NCBI GenBank assembly: GCA_002101905.1 | Contig: LQPU01000010.1 | Location: 1-64,000, forward strand | DNA: 64,000 nucleotides | Direction of reading: 5' to 3' | Source: Mycobacterium shimoidei | GTDB lineage: Bacteria; Actinomycetota; Actinomycetes; Mycobacteriales; Mycobacteriaceae | In this document: positions 16,625 through 25,782 of the stretch, one piece after another | Layout of the letters: each line of letters begins with the position of its first letter | Numbering within the stretch: the stretch's first letter is position 1 | Position numbers and translations under genes: made by a program | Notes under the pieces: generated by a model | Seen by the model: only the letters and a program-made list of their open reading frames with translations | Database searches by the model: none | Told to the model about the DNA's origin: nothing

Positions 16625-18241
16625 ATGACTGCGCCGGTGTGGATGGCCTCTCCGCCGGAGGTGCATTCCGCGCTGCTGAGCAGCGGCCCGGGGTCGGGAC
16701 CTCTACTGGCGGCCGCAGCAGCGTGGGCCTCGCTCAGTACCGAATACGTCGCCGCGGCCGACGAGCTGAATGAACTGGTGGCCGCAGTGCGGGCCGGCAC
16801 CTGGGAAGGCTCGGGCGCCGACGCCTACCTGGCCGCTCACGAGCCCTACGTGGCCTGGCTTCTGCAGGCCGGCGCCGACAGCGCAGCGACGGCCGCCCAG
16901 CACGAGATCGCGGCCGCAGCCCACACCGCAGCGCTGGCGACGATGCCGACCCTGGCCGAACTGGCCGCCAACCACGCCACCCACGCGGTGCTGGTGGCGA
17001 CAAATTTCTTCGGGATAAACACCATCCCCATCGCGCTCAACGAGGCCGACTATGTGCGGATGTGGATTCAGGCCGCTACCACGATGACTACCTATCAGGC
17101 CGTCTCCACTGCGGCGGTGGCGTCGACGCCGCAGCCGGTTCCGGCGCCGCAAATCCTGAAATCCGCCGCCCAAAGCCCGGTGACCACTAATCCGCTGCGG
17201 GGGCTGCTGGATGCGCTCGAGCCCATCCTGAAAAGTCTCGGTATCACCGATGGCCCGCTCGCGCACGACCCGACGGTCTCCAACGCCCTGACTACTTTTG
17301 TCGCTCAGATCCTGCACAACTTCGGAATCGATTGGAACCCGGCCGGGGGCACGCTCAACGGCCATGTCTACGACTACTATGCGGATGCCAGCCAGCCGAT
17401 CTGGTATCTGGCGCGAACCCTCGAACTGTTCGAGAACTCTCTGCAGTTGTCGCAGAATCCGACACAGGCATTGCAATATGTAGCCGCGCTGGCGTTGTTC
17501 GACTGGCCTACCCACATCGCCCAGCTGACAACCACAGTGAGCCAGTCGCCGCAGCTGCTGGCTGCCGCGGCGATGGCCGGTGCCCTGCCCGCCTCGGCCG
17601 GATCCGCACCGGGTCTCGCCGGGCTGGCCGGGCTGGCCGGCTTGCCACAACCGGGTGGCATGCCGGCGCCGGCGCCGGAGCCCGTTGCGCTCGACGGCTG
17701 GCCTCCAGCGGGGACAGGTCCGACTTTCGGGGCGGCGTCCGCCGCGGCCGGCTCGGCGCCCGCTGCGGCACCCGCGTCGACGGTGAGCAGCGTTGCCGCT
17801 CCGGCGCCACCGCCGTCGGCGATGCCGGCGAGCGGGGCCGGCTTCGTCCCGCCTTACGTGGTGGCGCCACCCGGCATCGGCTTCGGCTCGGGCCTGGGTT
17901 CCTCCGCCAGTTCCAGCGCCAAACGAAAGACGCCCGAGCCGGATAGCGCCGCGGCTGCGTCGCGGGCGTCGACACGAAGGCAGGCGCGCGCCCGCCGGCG
18001 TCAGCGCAAGCGCCTGCCCGGCTACGGTGAGCAGTTCATGCCGATGCATGTCGACGCCGAACCAGACTGGGGCGCAACCGAAGACGAACCAGCTGGCGCG
18101 ACGCACTCCGATTGCGGCGCGGGTTCATTGGGACTCGCTGGAATGCACGCCCCAGCAGGGCTGGTCACGCAGGCCGATGATTGTTTCGACACCGGCACGG
18201 CGGTGCCGATGTTGCCCGCCAGCTGGGACCGCAACTACTGA
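16625..18241 (+). CDS. PPE family protein, PPW-type C-terminus
   Basis: This 538-residue PPE protein has the conserved 180-residue helical N-domain: [22 protein letters not shown], then [20 protein letters not shown], with the WxG-type turn at WEG. Such proteins are exported by ESX type VII systems, normally paired with a PE protein, but no PE gene is adjacent. The middle has a [10 protein letters not shown] run and Ala/Pro-rich linkers. Residues about 435-467 are strongly basic ([13 protein letters not shown]). The end, [14 protein letters not shown] followed by PMLPASW, fits a divergent PPW-subfamily tail (PxxPxxW) with a degenerate GFxGT motif. Confidence 0.88.
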   Translation: MTAPVWMASPPEVHSALLSSGPGSGPLLAAAAAWASLSTEYVAAADELNELVAAVRAGTWEGSGADAYLAAHEPYVAWLLQAGADSAATAAQHEIAAAAHTAALATMPTLAELAANHATHAVLVATNFFGINTIPIALNEADYVRMWIQAATTMTTYQAVSTAAVASTPQPVPAPQILKSAAQSPVTTNPLRGLLDALEPILKSLGITDGPLAHDPTVSNALTTFVAQILHNFGIDWNPAGGTLNGHVYDYYADASQPIWYLARTLELFENSLQLSQNPTQALQYVAALALFDWPTHIAQLTTTVSQSPQLLAAAAMAGALPASAGSAPGLAGLAGLAGLPQPGGMPAPAPEPVALDGWPPAGTGPTFGAASAAAGSAPAAAPASTVSSVAAPAPPPSAMPASGAGFVPPYVVAPPGIGFGSGLGSSASSSAKRKTPEPDSAAAASRASTRRQARARRRQRKRLPGYGEQFMPMHVDAEPDWGATEDEPAGATHSDCGAGSLGLAGMHAPAGLVTQADDCFDTGTAVPMLPASWDRNY

Positions 18242-18477
18242 CGTAGCTTGTGCCACAACCGAAGTGGCAGCAGTCCGAGCATTGGTGCCCGCTTGTCCAA
18301 GTCGCCGGTGCGGTCGAACGCCGCGGCGTAGCGGATCGCTTGTTCGGCGGTGTCATAGGTCTTGTGGCCACCGGCTTGACCGCAGCCACGCGCGCACTCC
18401 CAATGCATGGTTTGGCCGTCGGCGTGAAAACGTAGCCGGTGCCCCATCAGCCGGCATGCCCAACGGCCGGCCGTCAT
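18235..18477 (-). CDS. Small conserved protein (DUF1660-like), coupled to the MFS gene
   Basis: This 80-residue protein is rich in Arg and His, with Cys8, Cys28 and Cys32 in CRLMGHR...WECARGCGQ, suggesting a small metal-binding module. Its ATG (18477) overlaps the stop of the MFS transporter (ATGA), so it is the second gene of that unit. It ends convergently with the PPE gene, overlapping the PPE stop region by 7 bp. Function unknown. Confidence 0.6.
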   Translation of the reverse strand: MTAGRWACRLMGHRLRFHADGQTMHWECARGCGQAGGHKTYDTAEQAIRYAAAFDRTGDLDKRAPMLGLLPLRLWHKLRQ

Positions 18478-19925
18478 GAGCTGTCCGCGGTAGTCAGCGG
18501 CACCGCGAGATCTTCCAGTCGCTGACCTTCGGCCTTGACGCCCAGGATCAGTTCGGTCACTCCCCCGATCGCCATGACTGCGGCGCCGATCAGAAACGAC
18601 AGCGCGGCCAGCTGCCGGCTTCCGGATTCGATCAGTTGACCGAACAGCAACGGTCCGCTGATGCCGCCGATGGCAGTGCCAACGGCGTAGAAGAAGGCGA
18701 TGGCCAGGGCGCGGGTTTCCATCGGAAAGATTTCGCTGACGGTCAGGTAGGCCGCACTGGCACCCGAACCCGCCAGGAAGAAACACGCCATGAACACACC
18801 CAAAAACGTCCAGACACCGCCGAATTGGCTCACCAAGATGCCGGCCAGCACGACCGCCACCACGGCGGAACCAAGGTAGGTCAGCGAGATCATCGGTTTT
18901 CGTCCGACCGTGTCGAACAGTGGGCCGAGCAGCACCGGGCCCGCGAAGTTGGACAGTGCCCACAAGATGAAGAACACCGGGACCATGCCGGAGGCGACCG
19001 AGTAAAACGTGCTCAACATCGTGCCGAGGTTGAAGGTGACGCCGTTGTACATGAACGCTTGCCCGATGAACAGCGCAAGGCACAGGATCGCCCGGCGCGG
19101 ATAAAGCGTGAACGCCACCTTGGCGATCTCGCGGAACGGGATCGACTTGCGTTGGCGGATCGTCAGCGATCCTTCCGGCTCCGGCAAGGACTGCCCTGTT
19201 TGTTGCTCAATGTCGTCCTCGATACCGTCGACGATGCGCTCGGCCTCCTCTTGCTGGCCGTGGATGAAGAGCCAGCGCGGACTTTCCGGAACGTTGCGGC
19301 GCACGAGCAGCACTGCCAACCCGAATACCGCCCCGACGCCGAACGAGATCCGCCAGCCGATGTCGGCCGGGAAGATGGACGTGTTCAGCAAGACCAGGGC
19401 TGCGGCGGCACCGGCGGCCGACCCGAGCCAGTAGGAGCCGTTGATGGCCAAGTCGACGCGTCCCCGGGCCCGTGCAGGGATCAGCTCGTCGACGGCCGAG
19501 TTGATCGCCGCGTACTCGCCGCCGATACCAGTGCCCGCGAAGAATCTCGCCACGAAGAAGTACCAGGGCGCAAACGCGAGGGCAGTAGCCGCGGTGGCCG
19601 CCAGGTAAATCGCCAATGTGAGGATGAACAGCTTCTTGCGGCCGAATCGGTCGGTGAGCTGACCGAAGAACAGCGCGCCCGAGCAGGCGCCGGCGATATA
19701 GCAGGCCGCCGCGACGCCAATCTGTGCCGCACTGATGTCGATGCCGCTGTCGTGCTGGACCAACCGGGCTGCGACATTGCCGACCATGGTGACTTCCAGG
19801 CCGTCCAGAATCCAGACGCCGCCCAAGCCGACGACCACCCGCCAGTGGAACCGCGACCACGGCAGCCGGTCCAGGCGGGCCGGGACCTGCGTGGTGATAG
19901 TCGCTGTTTCTACGCCCGAGCTCAT
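18474..19925 (-). CDS. MFS transporter (metabolite/sugar:H+ symporter type)
   Basis: This 483-residue protein has twelve predicted membrane helices. The MFS signature between helices 2 and 3 is GQLTDRFGRKKLF, the sugar-porter motif PESPRWLF follows helix 6, and the second-half signature is DTVGRKPM. The central loop (residues about 225-275) is acidic and long. The frame is open upstream for another 124 codons of low-complexity sequence; ATG 19925 was chosen because GAAAGG precedes it by about 6 nt and the family sequence starts there. The substrate cannot be inferred. Confidence 0.85.
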   Translation of the reverse strand: MSSGVETATITTQVPARLDRLPWSRFHWRVVVGLGGVWILDGLEVTMVGNVAARLVQHDSGIDISAAQIGVAAACYIAGACSGALFFGQLTDRFGRKKLFILTLAIYLAATAATALAFAPWYFFVARFFAGTGIGGEYAAINSAVDELIPARARGRVDLAINGSYWLGSAAGAAAALVLLNTSIFPADIGWRISFGVGAVFGLAVLLVRRNVPESPRWLFIHGQQEEAERIVDGIEDDIEQQTGQSLPEPEGSLTIRQRKSIPFREIAKVAFTLYPRRAILCLALFIGQAFMYNGVTFNLGTMLSTFYSVASGMVPVFFILWALSNFAGPVLLGPLFDTVGRKPMISLTYLGSAVVAVVLAGILVSQFGGVWTFLGVFMACFFLAGSGASAAYLTVSEIFPMETRALAIAFFYAVGTAIGGISGPLLFGQLIESGSRQLAALSFLIGAAVMAIGGVTELILGVKAEGQRLEDLAVPLTTADSS

Positions 19926-20015
19926 CGCAACCTTTCGTGAGTGTGCCCCGCACATACCCACACCGGCTCGACGGTATGCCAAACAGGTTTGCGGCTTGAT
20001 GGCAGGCTGATACTC

Positions 20016-20855
20016 ATGGCTGTCTTTCAACCCGTCGAGCGCCCGCGCCGATCCGGTGCGCCGTCCTTGCCCCTGGCGCTGACCGACCCCGCGCGTGCGG
20101 CGGTCGAGTTCGGCCTGCTGCTCTCGTCGCTGCCGCTGCGACGCGCCTTGCCGGCCGGGGACGGACACCCGGTGCTGGTGCTGCCGGGTCTGCTGGCCGA
20201 CGACATCTCGACATTGGCATTGCGCCGGATTCTGCGCGGTCTGGGGTACCGGGTGCACGGCTGGCGGCTCGGCCGAAACATCGGTCCGACGCCTCAAGCG
20301 GTCGCCGGGATGGGTGACCGGTTACGTGACTTGCACACCCGCTACGGCAGCCCCGTCAGCGTGATCGGCTGGAGTCTCGGCGGCATCTACGCGCGGGGGA
20401 TGGCCCGGCGCCGGCCGTCGTCTGTGCGCCAGGTGATCACCCTGGGCAGCCCATTTCGCTTAGCGGATCGAAACCAAACCCGTGCCAGTGCGGCCTTCAA
20501 CCGCTTCTCACACCTGCACGTCGACCGGGGTGCCGCGCCGCTGGATCTGGAAACCGAGCCGTTGCCGGTCCCGGCGACCTCGATCTACTCCCGCTACGAC
20601 GGAGTGGTCGCCTGGCAGGCGTGCCTGGATCTTCGTTCCCCCCAAGCCGAGAACATCGCGGTGATGGGCAGCCACTTCGGCTACGGCCACAACCCGGCGG
20701 TGGTGTGGGCGGTCGCTGACCGGCTGGCGCAGCCCAGCGGCGAGTGGGCACCGTTTAAGCCGCCGGCCGCGCTGCGCCCGCTGTTTCCGCGACCCGATCT
20801 GCCACCCGACCAACGCGAACCTGGATCCGAGTTACCTAGCTCGACAGCGGGCTGA
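20016..20855 (+). CDS. Alpha/beta-hydrolase, Rv1192-like
   Basis: This 279-residue hydrolase has VLPGLLADDISTLALRR after the first core strand and the nucleophile motif GWSLGG (VIGWSLGGIYARGMA). SIYSRYDGVVAW supplies the acid region and SHFGYGHNPAVVW the histidine. The same layout occurs in Rv1192 and related putative esterases. The ATG at 20016 follows GGCAGG. It is divergent from the MFS gene with 90 bp between them, and convergent with tetR. Substrate unknown. Confidence 0.75.
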   Translation: MAVFQPVERPRRSGAPSLPLALTDPARAAVEFGLLLSSLPLRRALPAGDGHPVLVLPGLLADDISTLALRRILRGLGYRVHGWRLGRNIGPTPQAVAGMGDRLRDLHTRYGSPVSVIGWSLGGIYARGMARRRPSSVRQVITLGSPFRLADRNQTRASAAFNRFSHLHVDRGAAPLDLETEPLPVPATSIYSRYDGVVAWQACLDLRSPQAENIAVMGSHFGYGHNPAVVWAVADRLAQPSGEWAPFKPPAALRPLFPRPDLPPDQREPGSELPSSTAG

Positions 20856-20864
20856 CCTGTTCCG

Positions 20865-20925
20865 AGTGTGAATCCTTGGCGCCCAGAGTGAACCCAGGGC
20901 GGGAAAATCGCGGCGCATTCACGCT
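20865..20925. terminator. Possible terminator between convergent hydrolase and tetR
   Basis: Inverted arms AGTGTGAAT (20865-20873) and ATTCACGCT (20917-20925) differ at one position. Inside them lies a smaller GC stem (GCGCCC / GGGCG). Their place between two convergent genes suggests a bidirectional terminator. No T-tract is present. Confidence 0.4.
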
Positions 20926-20936
20926 GAGCCGAGTCG

Positions 20937-21563
20937 CTAGGATCCGACCGCTCGCCGCGGCCGCGGGCGTTCGGTGGCGAATCCACGGACCGCGTGCGCG
21001 CGCACAAACTCGGCGACCACGTCGGGGTCGTCCATATTCAGCGTCGATGACGGTGTGCTGAACAGCGAGAACAAGATTCGAGCAAACCATTCACCCGCAG
21101 CCTCGACGTCGAGGTCTTTGCGAACCTCACCGGTCAGCTTGACCGCGTTGAGGTAGGGCGCGAAGAAGTCGACGCATTCGCGCAGCAACACCGCAGCGTC
21201 CTTGGTGAGCAGCACGCTGATCGCGACTTCGTCGAAGTACTCCTCGGAGGCGATGGCACGTCGGGCTTGCGTCACGAATACCGCTGCGCGACTCAATCTT
21301 TCTTCTAAAGATGTGCCTCGGTCCATTGCCTGCGACATCTGCCGGTAGAAGCTCGCAGAGGCATGCTCAGCGCACGCTTCGACGATCGCGGCCTTGTCGC
21401 TGAAGTATTCGTAGACCGTGCTGCGGGATACGCCCGCGTGCCTGGCGATGTCGACGATCGTCGTCTTCTGCAGTCCTTGCCGGCGGAAACACGCGTAGGC
21501 CGATTCGACGATGAGTTCGCGGGTATCGGTCGCGTGGGTCAACGCACGAGCCTGGGTCGTCAC
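20937..21563 (-). CDS. TetR-family transcriptional regulator of the catabolic operon
   Basis: This 208-residue regulator has an N-terminal helix-turn-helix: TRELIVESAYACFRRQG, then TIVDIARHAGVSRSTVYEYF. The C-terminal ligand-binding part resembles other mycobacterial lipid-responsive TetR proteins. Its GTG start (21563) overlaps the stop of the Zn-alcohol dehydrogenase (GTGA), so it is the terminal gene of the leftward P450-to-ADH operon and probably its own autoregulator. Candidate operators are two short palindromes in the divergent promoter at 28781-28867. Confidence 0.85.
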   Translation of the reverse strand: MTTQARALTHATDTRELIVESAYACFRRQGLQKTTIVDIARHAGVSRSTVYEYFSDKAAIVEACAEHASASFYRQMSQAMDRGTSLEERLSRAAVFVTQARRAIASEEYFDEVAISVLLTKDAAVLLRECVDFFAPYLNAVKLTGEVRKDLDVEAAGEWFARILFSLFSTPSSTLNMDDPDVVAEFVRAHAVRGFATERPRPRRAVGS

Positions 21564-22630
21564 GGGATCAACGCACCTCGCGGCACTACGCCGGCATTGG
21601 CGGATTCGAAAGCGGCGCCGACATCGGCCAGGTGGAACGGTTTGGGCATCAAGCGGCCGAACGGAAAGCTGGTGCACTGCAGAAAATCGAGACCGACGGC
21701 CAGGGTCACCGGGTCGTAGAGCATCACGCCGCGCACCGATTTGTTGCCGTAGACCAGCACGCTGGGGTCGAGTTCGAACGTGCGGCCGGTTCCGATGTTG
21801 CCGACTTCGAGCAGCGTGCCACCGTGGTTGAGGAATCCGAGGCCGTCGGGAATGACGCCTGGTACACCGACAACTTCCAGCACCCAGTCGGCGCCGATTC
21901 CACCCGTACGCTTGTGGATCTGCTCGGTGATTTGTGCGGTCGACATGTCGGCGGCATTGATGCAGTGCGTGGCGCCGAAGTCCGACGCAACGTCAAGTCG
22001 CTCGGAAATCTTGTCGATCACGATGACCTCCGCCGCGCCCGCGGTGCGCGCGACGGCGGCGGCGTTGATGCCGAGTCCGCCCGCACCCTGGATGACCACG
22101 GTGTCACCCAGCCGCACGTCACGCAGCGCGAACAGCACTTGGGCCAGCGCACAATTGAGCGGCGCCACGGCTTCGTCGGGAAGATCCTCCGGCACCTTGT
22201 ACAACGGTTGGCGGCGCGTGGTGTAGTAGTACTCGCCATGCGCGCCGACGAAATGCGGAGCCTGGTCGTGAGTGCGGAACTCGCCTGCCATCAGGTTCTG
22301 GCAGGCATGCGGTCTGCCACGTGCGCATGCGCGGCATTGGCCGCACGTCCAGAAATACGGCGTGACAACACGATCACCCACCGCGAGCGGCTCGCCGGTC
22401 GCATCGGTGGTCAACCCCTCGCCGAGTTCTGCTATCTCGCCGACCATCTCGTGGCCCATCGCGAACGGGTAGAACAACGGGAGCTCACCGCGGAGTATGT
22501 GTAGGTCGGATCCACAGATTCCGGCCATCCGCAATTTCAGTGCTGCGGTGCCCGGCGCCGGCGTTGTCAGCGGAAACTCGGCCAGTTCGATCGGTCCGCC
22601 CACCGCGGTCAACAGCGCGAGCTTGGGCAT
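21560..22630 (-). CDS. Zinc-dependent medium-chain alcohol dehydrogenase
   Basis: This 356-residue protein has the catalytic zinc ligand region GICGSDLH and GHEMVGEI, the structural-zinc Cys cluster CGQCRACARGRPHAC, and the NAD(P) motif GAGGLGINAAA. Within this operon it plausibly oxidises the alcohol made by the P450 to an aldehyde, handing it to the divergently encoded aldehyde dehydrogenase. It starts 13 bp after the thiolase-like gene ends and overlaps tetR. Confidence 0.85.
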   Translation of the reverse strand: MPKLALLTAVGGPIELAEFPLTTPAPGTAALKLRMAGICGSDLHILRGELPLFYPFAMGHEMVGEIAELGEGLTTDATGEPLAVGDRVVTPYFWTCGQCRACARGRPHACQNLMAGEFRTHDQAPHFVGAHGEYYYTTRRQPLYKVPEDLPDEAVAPLNCALAQVLFALRDVRLGDTVVIQGAGGLGINAAAVARTAGAAEVIVIDKISERLDVASDFGATHCINAADMSTAQITEQIHKRTGGIGADWVLEVVGVPGVIPDGLGFLNHGGTLLEVGNIGTGRTFELDPSVLVYGNKSVRGVMLYDPVTLAVGLDFLQCTSFPFGRLMPKPFHLADVGAAFESANAGVVPRGALIP

Positions 22631-22643
22631 GATCGTCCCCTGT

Positions 22644-23813
22644 CTAACTGGCCGGTGCGAGAATCAATCCACTGGTCGGCACGCCGGTGCCCGACGTGAC
22701 CAGTACGTGCTCAACGTTGTCGACTTGGTTGTACGAGGTACCACGTACCTGACGCACACCCTCGGTAATGCCGTTCATGCCGTGGATGTAGGCCTCGCCC
22801 AGCAGTCCGCCGTTGGTGTTGATCGGCAGCTCCCCGCCCAGCGACAGCCGCTCGACCGTGGCGAAGTCCTTGGCCTCACCGCGCCCGCAGAATCCCAGTT
22901 CCTCGAGCTGGGTGAACACGAACGGCGTGAAATGGTCGTAGATGAAGGCGGTTTGGATGTCTTGCGGCTTTAGTCCTGAATCGCGCCACAGCCGCTCGGC
23001 GACCACGCCCATCTCGGGGAGCCCGGTGATGTCCTCGCGGTAGTAGCTGGTCATCATTTCACCGTTCGCGGCCGCGCCTTGCGCGGCGGCGGTGATGATT
23101 GCCGGTGGCTGGCGCAGGTCGCGGGCGCGTTCGGCGCTGGTCACCACCAGCGCGACACCGCCGTCGCTTTCCTGACAGCAATCCAGTAGTCGTAGTACGG
23201 GTTCGATGATCCAGCGGGAATTCTGGTGATCCGCCAGCGTTATCGGCCGCTGGTAGAACCAGGCGTCGGGATTGTTGGCCGCATGCGCGCGGTCCACGAC
23301 GGCGATCCGGCCGAAGTCCTCGTTGGTGACTCCATAGGTGGACATGTAGCGCTGCGCATGCATCGCGACCCACGCTGCAGGAGTGAGCAATCCGAATGGC
23401 GCGTAGTGGGCCATGAACAACGGGGTTTCGGCGCTGGTGCGTCCGCTGCCGCCGAATCGGAACCCGGACCGTTCGTTGAAGGCACGCCAGCACACCACCA
23501 CTTCGGCGACACCGGTCGCGACCGCCATCGCCGCATGCAGCACGGTGCCCGCTGCCGCACCGCCGCCATGATGGACGCGGCTGAAAAAGCTCAGGTCGCC
23601 GATGCCCACATTGCGGGCGATGTCGATCTCGTCGCTGGCGTCCATGGTGAACGTGACCATGCCGTCGACGTCGCTGGGCGCCAGGCCGGCGTCGTCGAGC
23701 GCGGCGCTGACCGCCTCGCACGCCAATTGCAGCTCGCTGCGCCCGGATTCCTTGGAAAACTCGGTCTGGCCGATCCCGACGATGGCCGTGGTTCCTGGCA
23801 GCGAGCGGCTCAT
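22644..23813 (-). CDS. Thiolase-like aldolase, Ltp2 paralog
   Basis: This 389-residue protein is of the lipid-transfer/thiolase class. Segments IVGIGQTEFSKESGRSEL, NERSGFRF, DHQNSRWI, LLDCCQESDGG and EELGFCGRGEAKDF closely follow mycobacterial Ltp2 (Rv3540c). Ltp2, with the DUF35 part of ChsH2, performs the retro-aldol cleavage that releases propionyl-CoA from the sterol side chain. Here the DUF35 partner is a separate gene two places upstream (25384-25782). ATG 23813 overlaps the stop of the preceding MaoC gene (ATGA). The function by analogy is retro-aldol cleavage of a beta-hydroxyacyl-CoA. Confidence 0.85.
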   Translation of the reverse strand: MSRSLPGTTAIVGIGQTEFSKESGRSELQLACEAVSAALDDAGLAPSDVDGMVTFTMDASDEIDIARNVGIGDLSFFSRVHHGGGAAAGTVLHAAMAVATGVAEVVVCWRAFNERSGFRFGGSGRTSAETPLFMAHYAPFGLLTPAAWVAMHAQRYMSTYGVTNEDFGRIAVVDRAHAANNPDAWFYQRPITLADHQNSRWIIEPVLRLLDCCQESDGGVALVVTSAERARDLRQPPAIITAAAQGAAANGEMMTSYYREDITGLPEMGVVAERLWRDSGLKPQDIQTAFIYDHFTPFVFTQLEELGFCGRGEAKDFATVERLSLGGELPINTNGGLLGEAYIHGMNGITEGVRQVRGTSYNQVDNVEHVLVTSGTGVPTSGLILAPAS

Positions 23814-24265
23814 TCGCCGACTCCGTCCAGCAGGCTCAGCACCGCCGTGCCCGACACATGATCGCCAAGGCTGTTGGCGCCTTTGAAGGTTACTTCGACG
23901 AATCCTTCACCGTCACGGCCCTCCGTTTTGCCGGTCACGCTGCCGGTGAAGCGCAGCGGATCGTCGGGAAAGCACGGCACACCGAGACGGATCGACAATT
24001 TCTTGACCATCGCTTCGGGTCCCGCCCAGTCGGTGAGGAAGCGCACGCAGTAGCCGTTGGTGGTCAGGATGTTCATGAACAGGTTGGGTGAGCCCTGCTT
24101 GTTCGCGTAGTCACGGTCGTGGTGCACCGGCATGAAGTCACGCGAGGCGATCGCGCCTGCGACGATCATTGTTGTGGTGACCGGGATTTCGAGGGGAGTC
24201 ACCTCGTCGCCCATCTCGATGTCGCGCCACTGCAGAGTTGTGGTGCGTGCTTTGGCGGTCGTCAT
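23810..24265 (-). CDS. MaoC-like hydratase subunit, ChsH1-like
   Basis: This 151-residue single hot-dog protein resembles ChsH1 (Rv3541c). The hydratase motif region is ASRDFMPVHHDRDYA, with Asp and His in the usual MaoC positions, followed by NGYCVRFLTDW. In the igr system ChsH1 pairs with the MaoC domain of ChsH2 to hydrate an enoyl-CoA; the partner here would be 25782-26324. The frame is open further upstream, but ATG 24265 overlaps the preceding ACAD stop (ATGA) and begins the conserved part. Confidence 0.82.
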   Translation of the reverse strand: MTTAKARTTTLQWRDIEMGDEVTPLEIPVTTTMIVAGAIASRDFMPVHHDRDYANKQGSPNLFMNILTTNGYCVRFLTDWAGPEAMVKKLSIRLGVPCFPDDPLRFTGSVTGKTEGRDGEGFVEVTFKGANSLGDHVSGTAVLSLLDGVGE

Positions 24266-25374
24266 GGCTGTCCTTCCGGGTATGTGCTGCCCAGCCGGGC
24301 GAGCTGGAAAGAGGCGGGACCGAGGGCGAGTTCGTTGTGCTTGGCCCACAAGAAGTAGCGGTGCAGAGGGTACGTGGTGTCGATCCCAATGCCGCCGTGC
24401 ACCTGCTGGGCGGTCGCCACCACCCGAGCACCGCCTTCGGCGGCCCAGAACTTGGCGATGCGTGCTGCCCGCTCGGCGGGCCGGCCCTCGCTGATCAGCC
24501 AGGCCGCATGCCAGGTCGTCCACCGCATCGCCTCGACATCGATGAACGCGTCGGCCATCCGTTGCTGCACCGCCTGGAAGCTGCCGATCGGGCGACCGAA
24601 CTGCTCACGGCCGGTGGTGTAGGCGGCGGCGATGCGCAACGCCCGGTCCGCGACGCCGAGTTGGAGTGCGCACAACGCGACCAGTGCCCGGGTGCACAGC
24701 GACTCGATCGGCCCGGCGCCGGCGAGTCTGTCAGCATCGGAAACTGTTGCGCCGGTTAAGAAGACGTCGGCATGCGGTTCACGGCTGGTGGTGCTCGCGG
24801 GCCGGATCTCGACACCCGCGGCGTCGGTGGCCAGCAGGAACAGACCGACCTCACCGTCCGCTGTCGAAGCGGGGATCAGGACGGTGTCGGCGAGCTGGGC
24901 GGCCGGCACCAGCTCTTTGACTCCGTCGAGGCGCCAATTGCCGCCGTCGCGTCGTGCGGTGGTCATCGGAGTGGCCGGGTCGGAGCGGCCCGGTTCGGCC
25001 AGCCCCGCGGTCAGGATGCGGCTTCCGGTGACGACGCCCGGCAGGAAGCGTTGCTGTTGGTCGGGATTGCCATGCCGTGCAATGGGATCCGCGCCCAGCA
25101 CCAGCGTGGCATAGGCCGGTACCGGCGCGACGGCCCAGCCGACCTCGGCCAGCAGCACACCGAGCTCCAGAAAGCCACCGCCGTTGCCGCCCGCTGACTC
25201 CGGCAGTGCAACACCTAACAGGTCGGATTCGGCGAGTTCCTGCCACAGTTCGGCGTCGTAGCGAACCTCTTTGGACTCGAGCTCCGTCAACCGTTCGGGT
25301 GTGGCCCGGTGCTCGAAGAGATCGCGCGCGAGCTTAGCGATTGTCTCTTGCTCTTCGGTGAACGTGAAATCCAT
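24262..25374 (-). CDS. Acyl-CoA dehydrogenase, FadE28 (ChsE1)-like subunit
   Basis: This 370-residue ACAD has family segments YTTGREQFGRPIGSFQAVQQ and QQVHGGIGIDTTYPLHRYF. The latter is typical of FadE28-type subunits that form alpha2beta2 heterotetramers with a FadE29-type partner. The partner is encoded at 26339-27526 in the same operon. Role by analogy: alpha,beta-dehydrogenation of a branched short side chain as its CoA ester. It begins 9 bp after the DUF35 gene. Confidence 0.85.
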   Translation of the reverse strand: MDFTFTEEQETIAKLARDLFEHRATPERLTELESKEVRYDAELWQELAESDLLGVALPESAGGNGGGFLELGVLLAEVGWAVAPVPAYATLVLGADPIARHGNPDQQQRFLPGVVTGSRILTAGLAEPGRSDPATPMTTARRDGGNWRLDGVKELVPAAQLADTVLIPASTADGEVGLFLLATDAAGVEIRPASTTSREPHADVFLTGATVSDADRLAGAGPIESLCTRALVALCALQLGVADRALRIAAAYTTGREQFGRPIGSFQAVQQRMADAFIDVEAMRWTTWHAAWLISEGRPAERAARIAKFWAAEGGARVVATAQQVHGGIGIDTTYPLHRYFLWAKHNELALGPASFQLARLGSTYPEGQP

Positions 25375-25383
25375 CCGCAGTGC

Positions 25384-25782
25384 CTAGCCCTTCGGCCGGA
25401 ATTGGTGTAGGACAAGGTCGTTGTCGAAAGTTTGGTAGTACACCTCCACCGGCATCCCCACCGTGATGTCGGCCGGCTCGACGTCGGTCAGATTGGACAC
25501 CAGCCGTACACCTTCTTCGAGTTCCACCAGCACGACGACGTAGGGGTAGTCGAAGAACGGAAACTTGGGTTCATGTGGCATCACGTAGCTGTACACCCTG
25601 CCGCGGCCCGATGACTCGACGGTGTTCCAGTCCAGCGAGCGGCAGTTGGGGCACATGGGGCGCGGCGGGTGGCGCAACTGCCCACATCCGCTGCAGCGTT
25701 GGATCAGAAGTTTGTTCTCCCGCAGCCCGTTCCAGAAGAACTCGGTGTCGGCGGTGATCGCCGGTGCAAGTCGTGTCGCCAT
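25384..25782 (-). CDS. DUF35 OB-fold protein, separate ChsH2 C-terminal domain
   Basis: This 132-residue protein has an N-terminal rubredoxin-like zinc ribbon (CSGCGQLRHPPRPMCPNC) and an OB fold (YSYVMPHEPKFPFFDYP). It corresponds to the DUF35 half of ChsH2 (Rv3542c), which in the cholesterol pathway binds Ltp2 to form the active aldolase. Here it is an independent gene whose ATG shares an A with the stop of the MaoC gene (TGATG, 25780-25784). MaoC plus DUF35 lengths (180 + 132) add up to the 311 residues of fused ChsH2. Confidence 0.85.
   Translation of the reverse strand: MATRLAPAITADTEFFWNGLRENKLLIQRCSGCGQLRHPPRPMCPNCRSLDWNTVESSGRGRVYSYVMPHEPKFPFFDYPYVVVLVELEEGVRLVSNLTDVEPADITVGMPVEVYYQTFDNDLVLHQFRPKG

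Noticed and set aside
18636-19940. Long plus-strand open frame (434 codons) opposite the MFS transporter
   Set aside because: It is the mirror of a GC-rich membrane protein gene, its product is charged and low-complexity with no family resemblance, and the minus-strand MFS motifs are unmistakable.
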